From a bacterium (lineage in GTDB: Bacteria; Cyanobacteriota; Vampirovibrionia; Gastranaerophilales; Gastranaerophilaceae): a DNA stretch of 64,000 nt. The notes under the pieces were generated by a model. That model was not told the origin of the DNA and searched no databases. It worked only from the letters and a program-made list of their open reading frames with translations. The translations under genes and the position numbers were made by a program. Positions 42,968 through 50,785 of the stretch are shown here, in pieces. Where the stretch lies: assembly GCA_017942035.1 (NCBI GenBank), contig JAGAVG010000045.1, positions 1-64,000 on the forward strand, written 5' to 3'. Position 1 is the stretch's first letter. Each line of letters starts with the position of its first letter.

Positions 42968-43787
42968 TTTTTATATAGAAGATCACGTAAGAATGGCATT
43001 GAAAGAAGACATCGGATTTGGCGACATTACAACGGAAAATCTGGCTGAAGATACGGATTTTTTGAAAGGTGAACTAAACACAAGATGTGACGGAATTCTT
43101 TGCGGAATTGAGGTTTTCAAGGCTGTTTACAAAATTTTGTCAGATGACGTTAAAATAAAATTTTATTTTAAAGATGGTGACGCGATTAAAAAAGGTGACA
43201 AAATAGCTGATATTGAAGGGCCTGCAAAAGCACTGCTTATGGGCGAAAGAGTTTCTCTGAATTACATTCAGCGCATGAGCGGAATTGCAACGGAAACTCA
43301 CAAATACCAGCTTGCAATCGGCGATAATAAAGCTAAAATTGTTGATACAAGAAAAACTACCCCGAATTTCAGAGCATTTGAAAAATATTCTGTTAAAACT
43401 GGCGGCGGTGCGCTTCACAGATTTAACCTCTCTGATTGCGCAATGATTAAAGATAATCATATAAGACTTGCCGGCTCGTTAACAAAAGCAGTTGAAAAAT
43501 TGAGAAAAAATATTTCACACGCGCATAAAATCGAAGTAGAATGCGACACGCTTGATCAGGTTAAAGAGGCCGTTAATGTAGGTGCGGACATTATTATGCT
43601 TGACAATATGCCGTTAGAAACAATGAAAGAAGCCTGTAAAATTATAGATGGCAAGGCTGTTGTTGAAGCGAGCGGAAATGTTACGCTGGATACGGTTAAA
43701 AATATTGCTGAATGTGGTGTTGATATAATTTCTTCAAGTGCCATTGTTGCAAAAGCTCCAACACTTGACCTTGCACTTGATATGTAA
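42957..43787 (+). CDS. nadC: Quinolinate phosphoribosyltransferase NadC
   Basis: Converts quinolinate and PRPP to nicotinate mononucleotide, CO2 and PPi. The 276-aa product contains MALKEDIGFGDITTE, RVSLNYIQRMSGIAT, the substrate loop DTRKTTPNFRAFEKYSVKTGGG, HRFNLSDCAMIKDNHI and VEVECDTLDQ. The start is a TTG at 42957, 9 nt after GGAG; no ATG fits the conserved N-terminus. The 11-bp overlap with nadB implies coupled translation. A strong terminator follows about 150 bp later. Confidence 0.95.
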   Translation: MLSNFYIEDHVRMALKEDIGFGDITTENLAEDTDFLKGELNTRCDGILCGIEVFKAVYKILSDDVKIKFYFKDGDAIKKGDKIADIEGPAKALLMGERVSLNYIQRMSGIATETHKYQLAIGDNKAKIVDTRKTTPNFRAFEKYSVKTGGGALHRFNLSDCAMIKDNHIRLAGSLTKAVEKLRKNISHAHKIEVECDTLDQVKEAVNVGADIIMLDNMPLETMKEACKIIDGKAVVEASGNVTLDTVKNIAECGVDIISSSAIVAKAPTLDLALDM

Positions 43788-43935
43788 TTGTTAAGCTTTG
43801 TAACAATAAGGATAAAAATGAAATAAAACCTTAAAGTTTTAAAAACTTTTGCCGATAAGAATAATATGAAAAGGGACAAGGGTATATAAAAGATTTTAAG
43901 AGATTTCTCATTTTTTTTCCTCGATTAACTACAAA

Positions 43936-43970
43936 AAAAGACCTGAAACAAAATCAGGTCTTTTCTTTTG
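43936..43970. terminator. Bidirectional terminator between nadC and dut
   Basis: AAAAGACCTGA (43936-43946) pairs with TCAGGTCTTTT (43954-43964) around a 7-nt loop. A-run before and T-run after serve both convergent genes. Confidence 0.9.
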
Positions 43971-43984
43971 ATTAAAATTCTATT

Positions 43985-44419
43985 CTATTTACCGGTAGAG
44001 CCAAATCCGCCTTCTCCTCTTGAAGTGTCGGATAATTTGGTTACAACCTCTATTTGCGCTTGTTCAACCTTGTTTATAACCATCTGCGCAATTCTTTCCT
44101 GCGGCTGGATTGTGTAAGTTTCGTTTGATATATTTACAACCGGAACGCAAACTTCGCCTCTATAATCTTCATCAATTGTACCGACACAATTTATCAGCGT
44201 AATTCCGTGTTTAATTGACATTCCGGAACGCGGTCTTATTTGAGCTTCGTAACCGTGTTCAAGCTCAATTTTTAAACCTGTCGGAATTAAAGTTCTTTCC
44301 AGTGGTTTTAATGTAACGGGTTCTTCAATTGCCGCGCACAAATCCATTCCGGCGGCGCCTTCTGTTTTGTATTCAGGAACAAATTTGTTATGTTCTAATC
44401 TTTGAATTTTTAATATCAT
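43985..44419 (-). CDS. dut: dUTPase Dut
   Basis: Homotrimeric dUTP pyrophosphatase, 144 aa. All five motifs are present: AAGMDLCA, PRSGMSIKHG, GTIDEDYRGE (catalytic Asp), RIAQMVI and the C-terminal glycine-rich lid RGEGGFGSTGK. It lies 18 bp downstream of ftsY on the same strand. Confidence 0.96.
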   Translation of the reverse strand: MILKIQRLEHNKFVPEYKTEGAAGMDLCAAIEEPVTLKPLERTLIPTGLKIELEHGYEAQIRPRSGMSIKHGITLINCVGTIDEDYRGEVCVPVVNISNETYTIQPQERIAQMVINKVEQAQIEVVTKLSDTSRGEGGFGSTGK

Positions 44420-44437
44420 ATCCCCCTCCGAAATTTT

Positions 44438-45352
44438 TTATTCAAAAAGTGCATCTATAAAATCATTTGAATTGAAAGGTTTTAAATCTTCCATTTTTTC
44501 TCCGACACCTATTAATTTAACCGGCAGTTTCATTTCTTTTGCAATCGCAAGAACGACAGCTCCTTTAGCCGAACCATCAAGTTTTGTGAGTGCGACGGAT
44601 GTAAGATTAACGGCTTCGGTAAAAACTTTTGCCTGCTGTAGCCCGTTTTGTCCTGTGTTAGCGTCCAATACAAGCATGCATTCCCGTAACGTTTCCGGCG
44701 CTTTTTTATCAATTACGGACTTAATTTTCGACAATTCTTCCATCAGATTGAATTTATTTTGAAGTCTTCCGGCTGTATCAACAAGAATTACGTCATAATT
44801 CTCTTTTTTACCCTTTTCGATAGCCTCAAAAACTACTGATGCGGGATCGGCTTTGTCGCGTCTTACAATATCTGCTCCGGCCCGTTTTGACCAGATGTCG
44901 AGCTGTTCTTCTGCGGCTGCACGAAAAGTATCCCCGGCCGCTATCAAAACTTTTTTCCCTTCATTTTTAAATTTATAAGCAAGCTTTGCGATTAACGTTG
45001 TTTTTCCGACCCCGTTCACACCGGTGATAAAATAAATGTTCAACTCGTTTTCTTTGTAATTAATCTCGTTTGAACCCGCATCCTTAAGCGTTTTGCTGAA
45101 TTCATTTTTTAAATATTCTTTAACTTTTGAAGGTTTTATTTTGTCTTGATTACGCAATTTGTCAACCAGCTCTGCGGCATAACTAACCCCAAGATCTGCA
45201 CTAATAAGCAAATCTTCCATATCATCAAGCACAAATTCCGAGAATTCATCTTCCTGACCTATGTTGTCCACAACACTACCAACAAGTTTGTTTGCAGTTG
45301 TTGCAACGGTAGATTTCAAATTGTCAAATTTATCTTTAAAAAATCTAAACAT
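44438..45352 (-). CDS. ftsY: Signal recognition particle receptor FtsY
   Basis: SRP receptor GTPase, 304 aa. It has a helical N domain (about 1-95) without the long acidic A domain, then the NG GTPase: G1 GVNGVGKTTLIAKLA, DTFRAAAEEQL (insertion box), G3 DTAGRLQNKFNLMEEL, G4 TKLDGSAKGA and the closing GVGEKMEDLKPF. The short N-terminus implies membrane attachment through an amphipathic helix. The gene has its own leaderless-type promoter between it and the upstream prepilin. Confidence 0.95.
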   Translation of the reverse strand: MFRFFKDKFDNLKSTVATTANKLVGSVVDNIGQEDEFSEFVLDDMEDLLISADLGVSYAAELVDKLRNQDKIKPSKVKEYLKNEFSKTLKDAGSNEINYKENELNIYFITGVNGVGKTTLIAKLAYKFKNEGKKVLIAAGDTFRAAAEEQLDIWSKRAGADIVRRDKADPASVVFEAIEKGKKENYDVILVDTAGRLQNKFNLMEELSKIKSVIDKKAPETLRECMLVLDANTGQNGLQQAKVFTEAVNLTSVALTKLDGSAKGAVVLAIAKEMKLPVKLIGVGEKMEDLKPFNSNDFIDALFE

Positions 45353-45358
45353 AATATT

Positions 45359-45367
45359 ATAATAGCA
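45359..45367 (-). promoter_or_regulatory. Leaderless extended -10 promoter of ftsY
   Basis: On the minus strand: TGcTATTAT (45367-45359), then 6 nt to the ATG at 45352. It lies within the 35-bp gap after the prepilin stop codon. Confidence 0.6.
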
Positions 45368-45387
45368 TAAAATTATTTATATTATAT

Positions 45388-46071
45388 CTAAATCTTTATC
45401 GGATAGTCGTCTGGAATTTTCCACCCATTTTGTTTAATCAATTCTGTACAATATGCCCTTGTATTTATTTCTTGAGCGCAACCGTACCATCCATGCAGCA
45501 AACCTTCTTTAGTCCCATCCCATCCGTGTTTATATGGCTCAACTCCATTGCCTATATGTTCATTCCCTAATGTTCCCTGAATAGTCGGAGCATAAAAAAA
45601 TAGAAAGAAATGTTTACCTGCATCTTTTTGACTAATATAACCATTTTCTGCCAGTTTATATTTGTTTGCATTCGGATAGAATAACCAGCCGCTACCTGAA
45701 ATCGCAACCATACTTCCATCATAAAAGTATAGTTGAACATTTCCGTCTTTATTTATCATTTTTACATCGGATTTTATGTATGGCAAAATATATTTTTTTA
45801 CCCAAGCTTCCGCTACAGCAACATTTGTTTCATTACCTTCATCATCTTTAATAAGACCATATCCGAGTTCATCCCAGTTTGTTCTATCTCCATAGTTAGA
45901 TTCTGCAAGTTGTATTGCCTGATTTATTATTGAATAGAATTTTGCAAGTCTGGTTTCAATAACTTTTTTTCTATATTCTGCCATAAGTGTAGGAATAGTC
46001 ATAGCAGCAACAATTCCAATTATACCAAGAGTTATGAGTACCTCTGCTAAAGTGAATGCTTTATTTTTCAT
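45388..46071 (-). CDS. Prepilin-like (pseudopilin) protein, repeat-free form
   Basis: A 227-aa prepilin with the short, ordinary leader MKNKA|FTLAEVLITLG, the cleavage motif with Glu5, and the hydrophobic helix IIGIVAAMTIPTLMAEY. The C-terminus (NGWKIPDDYPIKI) is a variant of the family's DGWxIKDDYPW. A strong GGAGG lies before the ATG. Unlike the other three prepilins, no dispersed repeat adjoins or enters the gene, so this looks like the ancestral form. It is divergent from an XRE regulator across an 18-bp palindrome. Confidence 0.9.
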   Translation of the reverse strand: MKNKAFTLAEVLITLGIIGIVAAMTIPTLMAEYRKKVIETRLAKFYSIINQAIQLAESNYGDRTNWDELGYGLIKDDEGNETNVAVAEAWVKKYILPYIKSDVKMINKDGNVQLYFYDGSMVAISGSGWLFYPNANKYKLAENGYISQKDAGKHFFLFFYAPTIQGTLGNEHIGNGVEPYKHGWDGTKEGLLHGWYGCAQEINTRAYCTELIKQNGWKIPDDYPIKI

Positions 46072-46087
46072 AAATCCTCCATTTTCT

Positions 46088-46105
46088 CTATCGCGTACGC
46101 GATAG
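46088..46105. promoter_or_regulatory. 18-bp perfect palindrome, probable operator
   Basis: CTATCGCGTACGCGATAG, unusually GC-rich for its surroundings, between the divergent prepilin and XRE genes. It covers the -35 region of the XRE promoter (TGaTATTAT at 46109-46117). It also lies at the predicted transcription start of the prepilin (TATAAT on the minus strand, 46118-46113). Confidence 0.7.
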
Positions 46106-46108
46106 GCA

Positions 46109-46118
46109 TGATATTATA
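46109..46118. promoter_or_regulatory. Overlapping divergent -10 boxes
   Basis: Plus strand: extended -10 TGaTATTAT (46109-46117) for the XRE gene. Minus strand: TATAAT (46118-46113) for the prepilin. The same bases serve both, so binding at the adjacent palindrome should affect both. Confidence 0.5.
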
Positions 46119-46132
46119 TTACATTCAAAATT

Positions 46133-46399
46133 ATGAATATGCAAGAGGGAAAGAAAAAAATTATATATAAAGCCTTAGCAAATGCATCTAAACGACTGCG
46201 CGGTAAAAAAAGTCAGTTTATATTAGGCGCAGAATACGATATTCCATCATCTGTTATTAGCGATATTGAGCGTGCAGTTAAAGATCCGCAATTAACAACA
46301 ATATTTAAACTCTCATCAGCATTTGGTTTAACCCCTTCTCAATTTTTAAAAGAATTAGAAAAGGAATTGCCGGAAGGATTTTCTGTAAGTGAAGAATAA
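46133..46399 (+). CDS. XRE-family HTH regulator, divergent from a prepilin
   Basis: An 88-aa protein with an Xre-like HTH (about 24-75: KKSQFILGAEYDIPSSVISDIERAVKDPQLTTIFKLSSAFGLTPSQFL). The recognition element is SSVISDIERAVKDP. A short acidic tail follows. Either ATG 46133 or 46139 could be the start. The palindrome in its promoter is a good candidate for its own operator, making it an autoregulator that also controls the prepilin. It is not closely similar to the other XRE proteins here. Confidence 0.85.
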   Translation: MNMQEGKKKIIYKALANASKRLRGKKSQFILGAEYDIPSSVISDIERAVKDPQLTTIFKLSSAFGLTPSQFLKELEKELPEGFSVSEE

Positions 46400-46550
46400 T
46401 TACAAATTAGGCTAAAATAAGCAAATTACTACCCTGCAGTTATTTCATTATCAAACAACTGCAAAATTTAGGAACTCCTAACGGTATCACAGACGAATAC
46501 CAAAATTCCAAAAGCACATAAATTTGTATATAAGCTTCTAAAATATTTTA

Positions 46551-47207
46551 TTAAATTCCATTATCAACAATGACTTTTGCGAGTATTCCGTTAATGAACG
46601 ATGCGCTGTCATCAGTTGAATATTTTTTCGCAAGTTCAATTGCCTCATCGACAATAACTTTCATTGGAGCGTCTTTCAAATAAATCAATTCAACAATTGC
46701 GATACGCAAAATATCTTTGTCCATTTTTACCATACGCTGAATATCCCAATTTTTGGCATATTTTTGAATAGTATCGTCAACTTCTTTGTGATTTTTCTGG
46801 AAAGTTTCAGCGATTTTTACTGCATAATCTTTCACGTCGTTTTGAGAATCTAATGTTGTAAACTCAGCGATTTCCAATGCTGCGAGTGATTTTTCCGCAA
46901 TGTCAATCATTTCGTTAATTCTTCCGGTCATATCCGACGTCATCGGAAGCGGAACGGGAATATTTGAGACGCCTAAAGGTCTTTCCAGATTTGTTTCGTG
47001 GTTTGCTTCGTAAGTCTCAATGTTGTCTCTCATTTCAATCAATGCGCCCAGCGTAATTTTTAATTCGTCGCTTGCATTGCTAGATAAAATTCGAACAGAT
47101 TTCAAAATTATGTCTTTTAAATCTTCTTTAGAATAGCTGACTATTTTTTTATCAAATTGTGAAAACAATATAAATGCCAGTTCTCTGGCGGCTCTGCGGG
47201 CTTGCAT
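46551..47207 (-). CDS. nusB: Transcription antitermination factor NusB
   Basis: RNA-binding helical protein that acts with NusE in rRNA antitermination. At 218 aa it is much longer than the roughly 140-aa E. coli protein. The start (RRAARELAFILFSQFD) and C-terminal core (DKDILRIAIVELIYLKDAPMKVIVDEAIELAKKYSTDDSASFINGILAKV) are canonical. An extra segment of about 70 residues lies between them, as in cyanobacterial NusB. Apparently monocistronic. Confidence 0.93.
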   Translation of the reverse strand: MQARRAARELAFILFSQFDKKIVSYSKEDLKDIILKSVRILSSNASDELKITLGALIEMRDNIETYEANHETNLERPLGVSNIPVPLPMTSDMTGRINEMIDIAEKSLAALEIAEFTTLDSQNDVKDYAVKIAETFQKNHKEVDDTIQKYAKNWDIQRMVKMDKDILRIAIVELIYLKDAPMKVIVDEAIELAKKYSTDDSASFINGILAKVIVDNGI

Positions 47208-47392
47208 AACTTTCTTATTCCTTTATTTCTTATACTAATATTTGGAACAATCTTAGCACGAAAAAAATTTTATCTCAAGAGGGAAAATTTGGGACTTATA
47301 TACAAGTTTATACTAAATTTACCTATATATGTCACCCTGAACGTCGGATTAACCTCCGTGTTTCAGAATCTCATAATTTTGATGTAAAAAAC

Positions 47393-47559
47393 GCACCAAA
47401 TTTTATATTTTGATGCGAGTTTTTTATAGCCTTATTATACAATATTTTACGCCACATTTCAAGTGGTCGTTTGTCGTTTTTTAATGATTTTTTGAATTTT
47501 AAAAAGGTATGTTTTAGTGAATTTCAGGCCTACATGCACCAAAATATAAATTATGGTGC
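47393..47559. mobile_element. MITE-like element, copy 1
   Basis: A 167-bp noncoding element, nearly identical inside to 56946-57113. The left end is a 27-bp terminal repeat beginning GCACCAAATTTTATATTTTG; the right end is its inverse with 22 of 27 matches. No transposase and no clear target duplication are seen. It lies 45 bp upstream of a prepilin start. Confidence 0.75.
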
Positions 47560-47590
47560 ATGAATTTAAAGAGTAGTTTAAGTCTGAAAA

Positions 47591-47596
47591 AGGAGG
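47591..47596 (+). promoter_or_regulatory. Ribosome-binding site setting the prepilin start
   Basis: AGGAGG, 8 nt before ATG 47605. This near-perfect site argues that translation starts here, upstream of the embedded repeats, rather than at ATG 47782, which has no such site. Confidence 0.7.
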
Positions 47597-47604
47597 CTGA
47601 AAGG

Positions 47605-48528
47605 ATGAATATATTTGAAGAACAGAGGGTAAGTAGTAGGGTAGACTTTAGTCTACCAGAAAAACTGGATTGCCACGCTTCTTACTCGTCGGCGTTAAAC
47701 GGGTCTACGGTTGTCGCCGGCAATGGTTTTGCCATTTTGTCGACAAGCCTTCGCCCTCTGCCTCCTCGCGCGTCGCTTGCAATGACAAAGGCTTTTACCC
47801 TGGCCGAAGTCTTTTCATCACACTTTGCCGGTCGTCGTAAAACCGCGTTTACTTTGGCCGAAGTTTTGATTACTCTCGGGATAATCGGCATTGTTGCGGC
47901 GATGACCATGCCGGCATTGATTACTAAGCATCAAAAACAGGTTACTGTCACACGTTTGAGGAAGTATTACACCATAATGGCGCAGGCAAAATTGCTTTCA
48001 GAAGTTCAAAATGGAGAAATGGAATATTGGGAGTTCCCGTATACTTTTTCAAAAACTGATATCAGACCCTTTTTTGACAAGTATTTTCGGCCATATATGG
48101 ATGTAATAAACGAGTGTGAATCAGCAAAAAGTTGTAGTTCACTTTACAGCAATACACGTCCTGTTTATACTCTTAAAGATGGTATGCAATTTATGTTTTC
48201 TCCCAATCCACAGACTGATACTTTAAATTCCGGAAGAAAATATATACATACTGGAGTTGATATAAATGGTAATAAAGGGCCGAATAGAGAAGGACGAGAT
48301 ATATTTTATGTAAATATTTATCCGAAAGAAGGTGCGGTAATGCTAGGTCAATTTTCGAATGGTAAAAATCCTAATCGTGAAGAATTAAAGACAGGAATTT
48401 CTGCAAATAGCGGCCACGATACCAGTTGCTGCAGTCATACTTGTGCAACTCCAAGTTTTAAATATTTAAACTGCGGGGCATTAATTCAGTTCGATGGCTG
48501 GCAAATTAAGGATGACTATCCTTGGTAA
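47605..48528 (+). CDS. Prepilin-like protein with repeat-derived extended leader and duplicated motif
   Basis: A 307-aa pseudopilin. From ATG 47605 the first 64 residues are mostly translated dispersed repeats: SRVDFSLP is the family A palindrome, and EKLDCHASYS...RASLAMTK is a GGATTGCCACGCT...GCAATGACA element with an insert. These run in frame into AFTLAEVFSSHFAGRRKTA|FTLAEVLITLGIIGIVAAMTMP, so the cleavage motif occurs twice. The same duplicated segment is in the prepilin at the left edge. The C-terminus is DGWQIKDDYPW. ATG 47782 (MTKAFTLAEV) is an alternative start, supplied by the repeat itself. The mature region is Cys-containing (DTSCCSHTCATP). Confidence 0.85.
   Translation: MNIFEEQRVSSRVDFSLPEKLDCHASYSSALNGSTVVAGNGFAILSTSLRPLPPRASLAMTKAFTLAEVFSSHFAGRRKTAFTLAEVLITLGIIGIVAAMTMPALITKHQKQVTVTRLRKYYTIMAQAKLLSEVQNGEMEYWEFPYTFSKTDIRPFFDKYFRPYMDVINECESAKSCSSLYSNTRPVYTLKDGMQFMFSPNPQTDTLNSGRKYIHTGVDINGNKGPNREGRDIFYVNIYPKEGAVMLGQFSNGKNPNREELKTGISANSGHDTSCCSHTCATPSFKYLNCGALIQFDGWQIKDDYPW
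47640..47788 (+). repeat. Dispersed repeats embedded in frame in a prepilin gene
   Basis: The family A palindrome (47640-47657) is followed by a GGATTGCCACGCT...GCAATGAC element (about 47668-47788) with an internal insert. About 38 bp of that insert (47733-47770) recurs at 57125-57162. Confidence 0.75.
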
Positions 48529-48697
48529 AACCCTCTCCCGATTTTGTAAGTTCGCATATTGCTCACTAACAAAATCTGCCCTCTCACAAAGAGAGAGGGC
48601 TAAAATTAGTAATGTCGGATTAGTAAATCCGACCTACTACCTTCTGGATTGCCGCGTCGCTTGCGCTCCTCGCAATGACGGAACTGTTTCTTTTTCC
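48529..48697. repeat. Repeats downstream of the prepilin
   Basis: Contains CTCTCACAAAGAGAGAGGG (48581-48599, as at 20-38), a GTCGGATT-agt-AATCCGAC hairpin (about 48613-48631) and a GGATTGCCGCG...CTCGCAATGAC element (48652-48680). Confidence 0.75.
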
Positions 48698-49678
48698 TTA
48701 TTCAGCAATCAATTGTTCGCCAAAGGAAAACACTTGAGCTATCGCACTTTGTTTTACGGGTTTATAAAAATCTTTTACAAGAACGCATTTTGTCTGGATA
48801 CAGTTTAAGTTTTTTGAATGAAGATATTCTTCAAATTTATCCGCGTTTTCATTGTATTGACGGTGTTTTATAAACGCGCAGAATTTCGTTTTGCGTTTGG
48901 AAATTTCGCCGAGGGCAAAGTTAAAGATTTCATCATAAGAGATTTCGTACGCATTATTTTTAGAAATATCAATGATAAAATTGAAATTATCGCTTGTTGT
49001 TATTGAAAGATAACAAATAATTCTTTTTTTTGTTTCATCTTCAAGAACATACCTGTTTTTGTAAAAATTTACAAAACCTTTAAAAAACGGCTCTCTAAAT
49101 TCTGTTTTTATTCGCTCTAAAGTCGGTTTATATATAGATTTAAGCTCGCTGTTGTACAACCTTGCAACTGCTGCGGCATCAGAATTCTGGCAATATCTGA
49201 AAGGAGCTTTGTTTTGTGATGTCGGATTGAAATTTTCAATTTTCCACAAGTTTTCGTACGAACATAGTCTGAATCCGCATCCTTTAATGAAAAGTTCTCG
49301 GAGCTCATCATGGCATTCATCAACCGAAACATTGAATGAAACCGCTCCTCTTGCGCCAAATCTCGCGATTACAAATTCAACAAGCTGCTTGCCGACATCG
49401 TACATATTCTGAAGAAAAACAAGACGGGTTATGTTGATTTTGTAAGGGTTTCCGGAGGTCGGTGCAACTGTTATAAGCCCAAGAATTTCTTTGCCTGAAA
49501 CAAGAACAAAAGATTCTGGTAAAAAACAAAATTTCAACGGGAGAAGGTTTTGAGCTTTTAATAAAATTTCATTTTTCAAAGCCTTTGTAAATTCCGCACC
49601 CTCGGTGTTTCCCAGATATGAAATCATCTTTTTTATCTTAGGAATATCAAAACAGTTCAATCTTCTTATTCTTATCAT
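48698..49678 (-). CDS. GNAT-like acetyltransferase-fold protein
   Basis: A 326-aa protein beginning MIRIRRLNCFDIPKIKKMISY, as GNAT proteins often do. ITRLVFLQNMYDVGKQLVEFVIARFGARGAVSFNVSV and ELFIKGCGFRLCSYENLWKIE resemble the acetyl-CoA-binding and C-terminal parts of that fold. A second, weaker GNAT-like half may follow (RYCQNSDAAAVARLYNSEL). The substrate is unknown. The frame is open further upstream, but the TATAAT 6 nt before ATG 49678 fixes the start. Confidence 0.6.
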   Translation of the reverse strand: MIRIRRLNCFDIPKIKKMISYLGNTEGAEFTKALKNEILLKAQNLLPLKFCFLPESFVLVSGKEILGLITVAPTSGNPYKINITRLVFLQNMYDVGKQLVEFVIARFGARGAVSFNVSVDECHDELRELFIKGCGFRLCSYENLWKIENFNPTSQNKAPFRYCQNSDAAAVARLYNSELKSIYKPTLERIKTEFREPFFKGFVNFYKNRYVLEDETKKRIICYLSITTSDNFNFIIDISKNNAYEISYDEIFNFALGEISKRKTKFCAFIKHRQYNENADKFEEYLHSKNLNCIQTKCVLVKDFYKPVKQSAIAQVFSFGEQLIAE

Positions 49679-49684
49679 ATTAGT

Positions 49685-49713
49685 ATTATATAAAAATTTT
49701 TGAAAGTTCGCAA
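49685..49713 (-). promoter_or_regulatory. Leaderless promoter of the GNAT-like gene
   Basis: On the minus strand: TTGCGA (49713-49708), a 17-bp spacer, TATAAT (49690-49685), then 6 nt to the ATG at 49678. It overlaps the upstream region of the divergent dehydrogenase gene. Confidence 0.75.
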
Positions 49714-49747
49714 GGTTTGTGATAATATTTTTGAGCGAGGCGGAATT

Positions 49748-50785
49748 ATGAAAATAGCAGTCATAAATAATGAAAAAATAAAAATTGAGAATGTTGAAAA
49801 CCTTCATCTGAACGCGCAAAAAGGTGCAATTGTAAAAGTTTTGTGCTGTGGATTGTGCGGAAGTGATATCGTAAAATTCAGAGAAAAAATATCGCCGAAC
49901 GGTACGGTTTTAGGACATGAAATCGTTGCTGAGATTGTGGATATAAATTCATCAACAGATTTTAAAACCGGCGATGTTATCGTTACATCACACCATATTC
50001 CGTGCGGGGAATGCTTATACTGCAAGTCCGGAAATGTTTCAATGTGCAAGCATTTTAAATCTACTAACATTGTTCCGGGCGGATTTTCTGAATACGTTTA
50101 TTTATCAGAAGAACACCTCCAAAATGTTGCACACTTAAAACCTGAAAATCTTTCGCTTGAAGAGGCTTCTTTTTATGAACCGTTAGGCTGTTGCGTTCGG
50201 GCAATTAAAAGATGTGATTTAAAAGAGGGCGCAAATGCTGTGGTAATCGGCTTAGGCTCTATCGGAATTTTGATGTCGCAGGCATTGAAGGCTTATGGCG
50301 TGAATGTAATCGGGTTTGACCTTTTAGATGAACGCATAGGATTTTTAAAATCAAAAGGGGTTGATGCGATAAACCCTTTGAATTTAGAAGAGGCGCTTTC
50401 TTACGTTAAATCAAAAACTAATGATTACGGCGCAGATGCTGTGTTTATGACATCAGGAGCGGATAAAGCGCTTGACACTGCTCTAAAAGTTGTGAGAAAC
50501 GGCGGGAAAATTCTTGTTTTTTCAAGCACTCCTAAAAATTCGGGATATCCGAATAACGAAATTTATTACCGCGAACTAACGATTTTAGGAAGCTATTCGC
50601 CGTCACCTGCGGATTTGAAAGATTCTTTGGAACTTTTAAAGTCCGGAAAGGTTGATGTTAAAAATATTTCAACGGAATACAAGTTAGATAAAATTCAACA
50701 AGCTTTTGAGGACACAGTTTCAAACAAAATTATGAAAGCTTGCATAAATATAGGAACAGAAGGTAATTTAAAGGAAAAAATATAA
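49748..50785 (+). CDS. Zinc-dependent medium-chain dehydrogenase, first of a pair
   Basis: A 345-aa MDR-family alcohol/polyol dehydrogenase. The catalytic zinc site is formed by CGLCGSDIVKF, GHEIVAEI and the FYEPLGC region; the structural zinc site is CGECLYCKSGNVSMC. The NAD-binding Rossmann motif is VIGLGSIGILMSQALKAYG. It resembles sorbitol, threonine or galactitol-1-phosphate dehydrogenases. GAGGCGG precedes ATG 49748. It overlaps the next gene by 1 bp, so the two are co-translated. Confidence 0.87.
   Translation: MKIAVINNEKIKIENVENLHLNAQKGAIVKVLCCGLCGSDIVKFREKISPNGTVLGHEIVAEIVDINSSTDFKTGDVIVTSHHIPCGECLYCKSGNVSMCKHFKSTNIVPGGFSEYVYLSEEHLQNVAHLKPENLSLEEASFYEPLGCCVRAIKRCDLKEGANAVVIGLGSIGILMSQALKAYGVNVIGFDLLDERIGFLKSKGVDAINPLNLEEALSYVKSKTNDYGADAVFMTSGADKALDTALKVVRNGGKILVFSSTPKNSGYPNNEIYYRELTILGSYSPSPADLKDSLELLKSGKVDVKNISTEYKLDKIQQAFEDTVSNKIMKACINIGTEGNLKEKI

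Larger units (their letters stand above)
47208..47604. other. Gene-free stretch: hairpin repeat, MITE-like element, prepilin leader
   Basis: Holds the nusB promoter region, a degenerate CCTGAA...TTTCAGAATCTC element (47334-47372), the MITE-like element (47393-47559) and the Shine-Dalgarno sequence of the following prepilin. Confidence 0.7.

Noticed and set aside
49679-49819. 47-residue extension of the GNAT-like protein
   Set aside because: It would be encoded upstream of, and across, a TTGCGA-N17-TATAAT promoter on the same strand; the family-like start is MIRIRRL at 49678.
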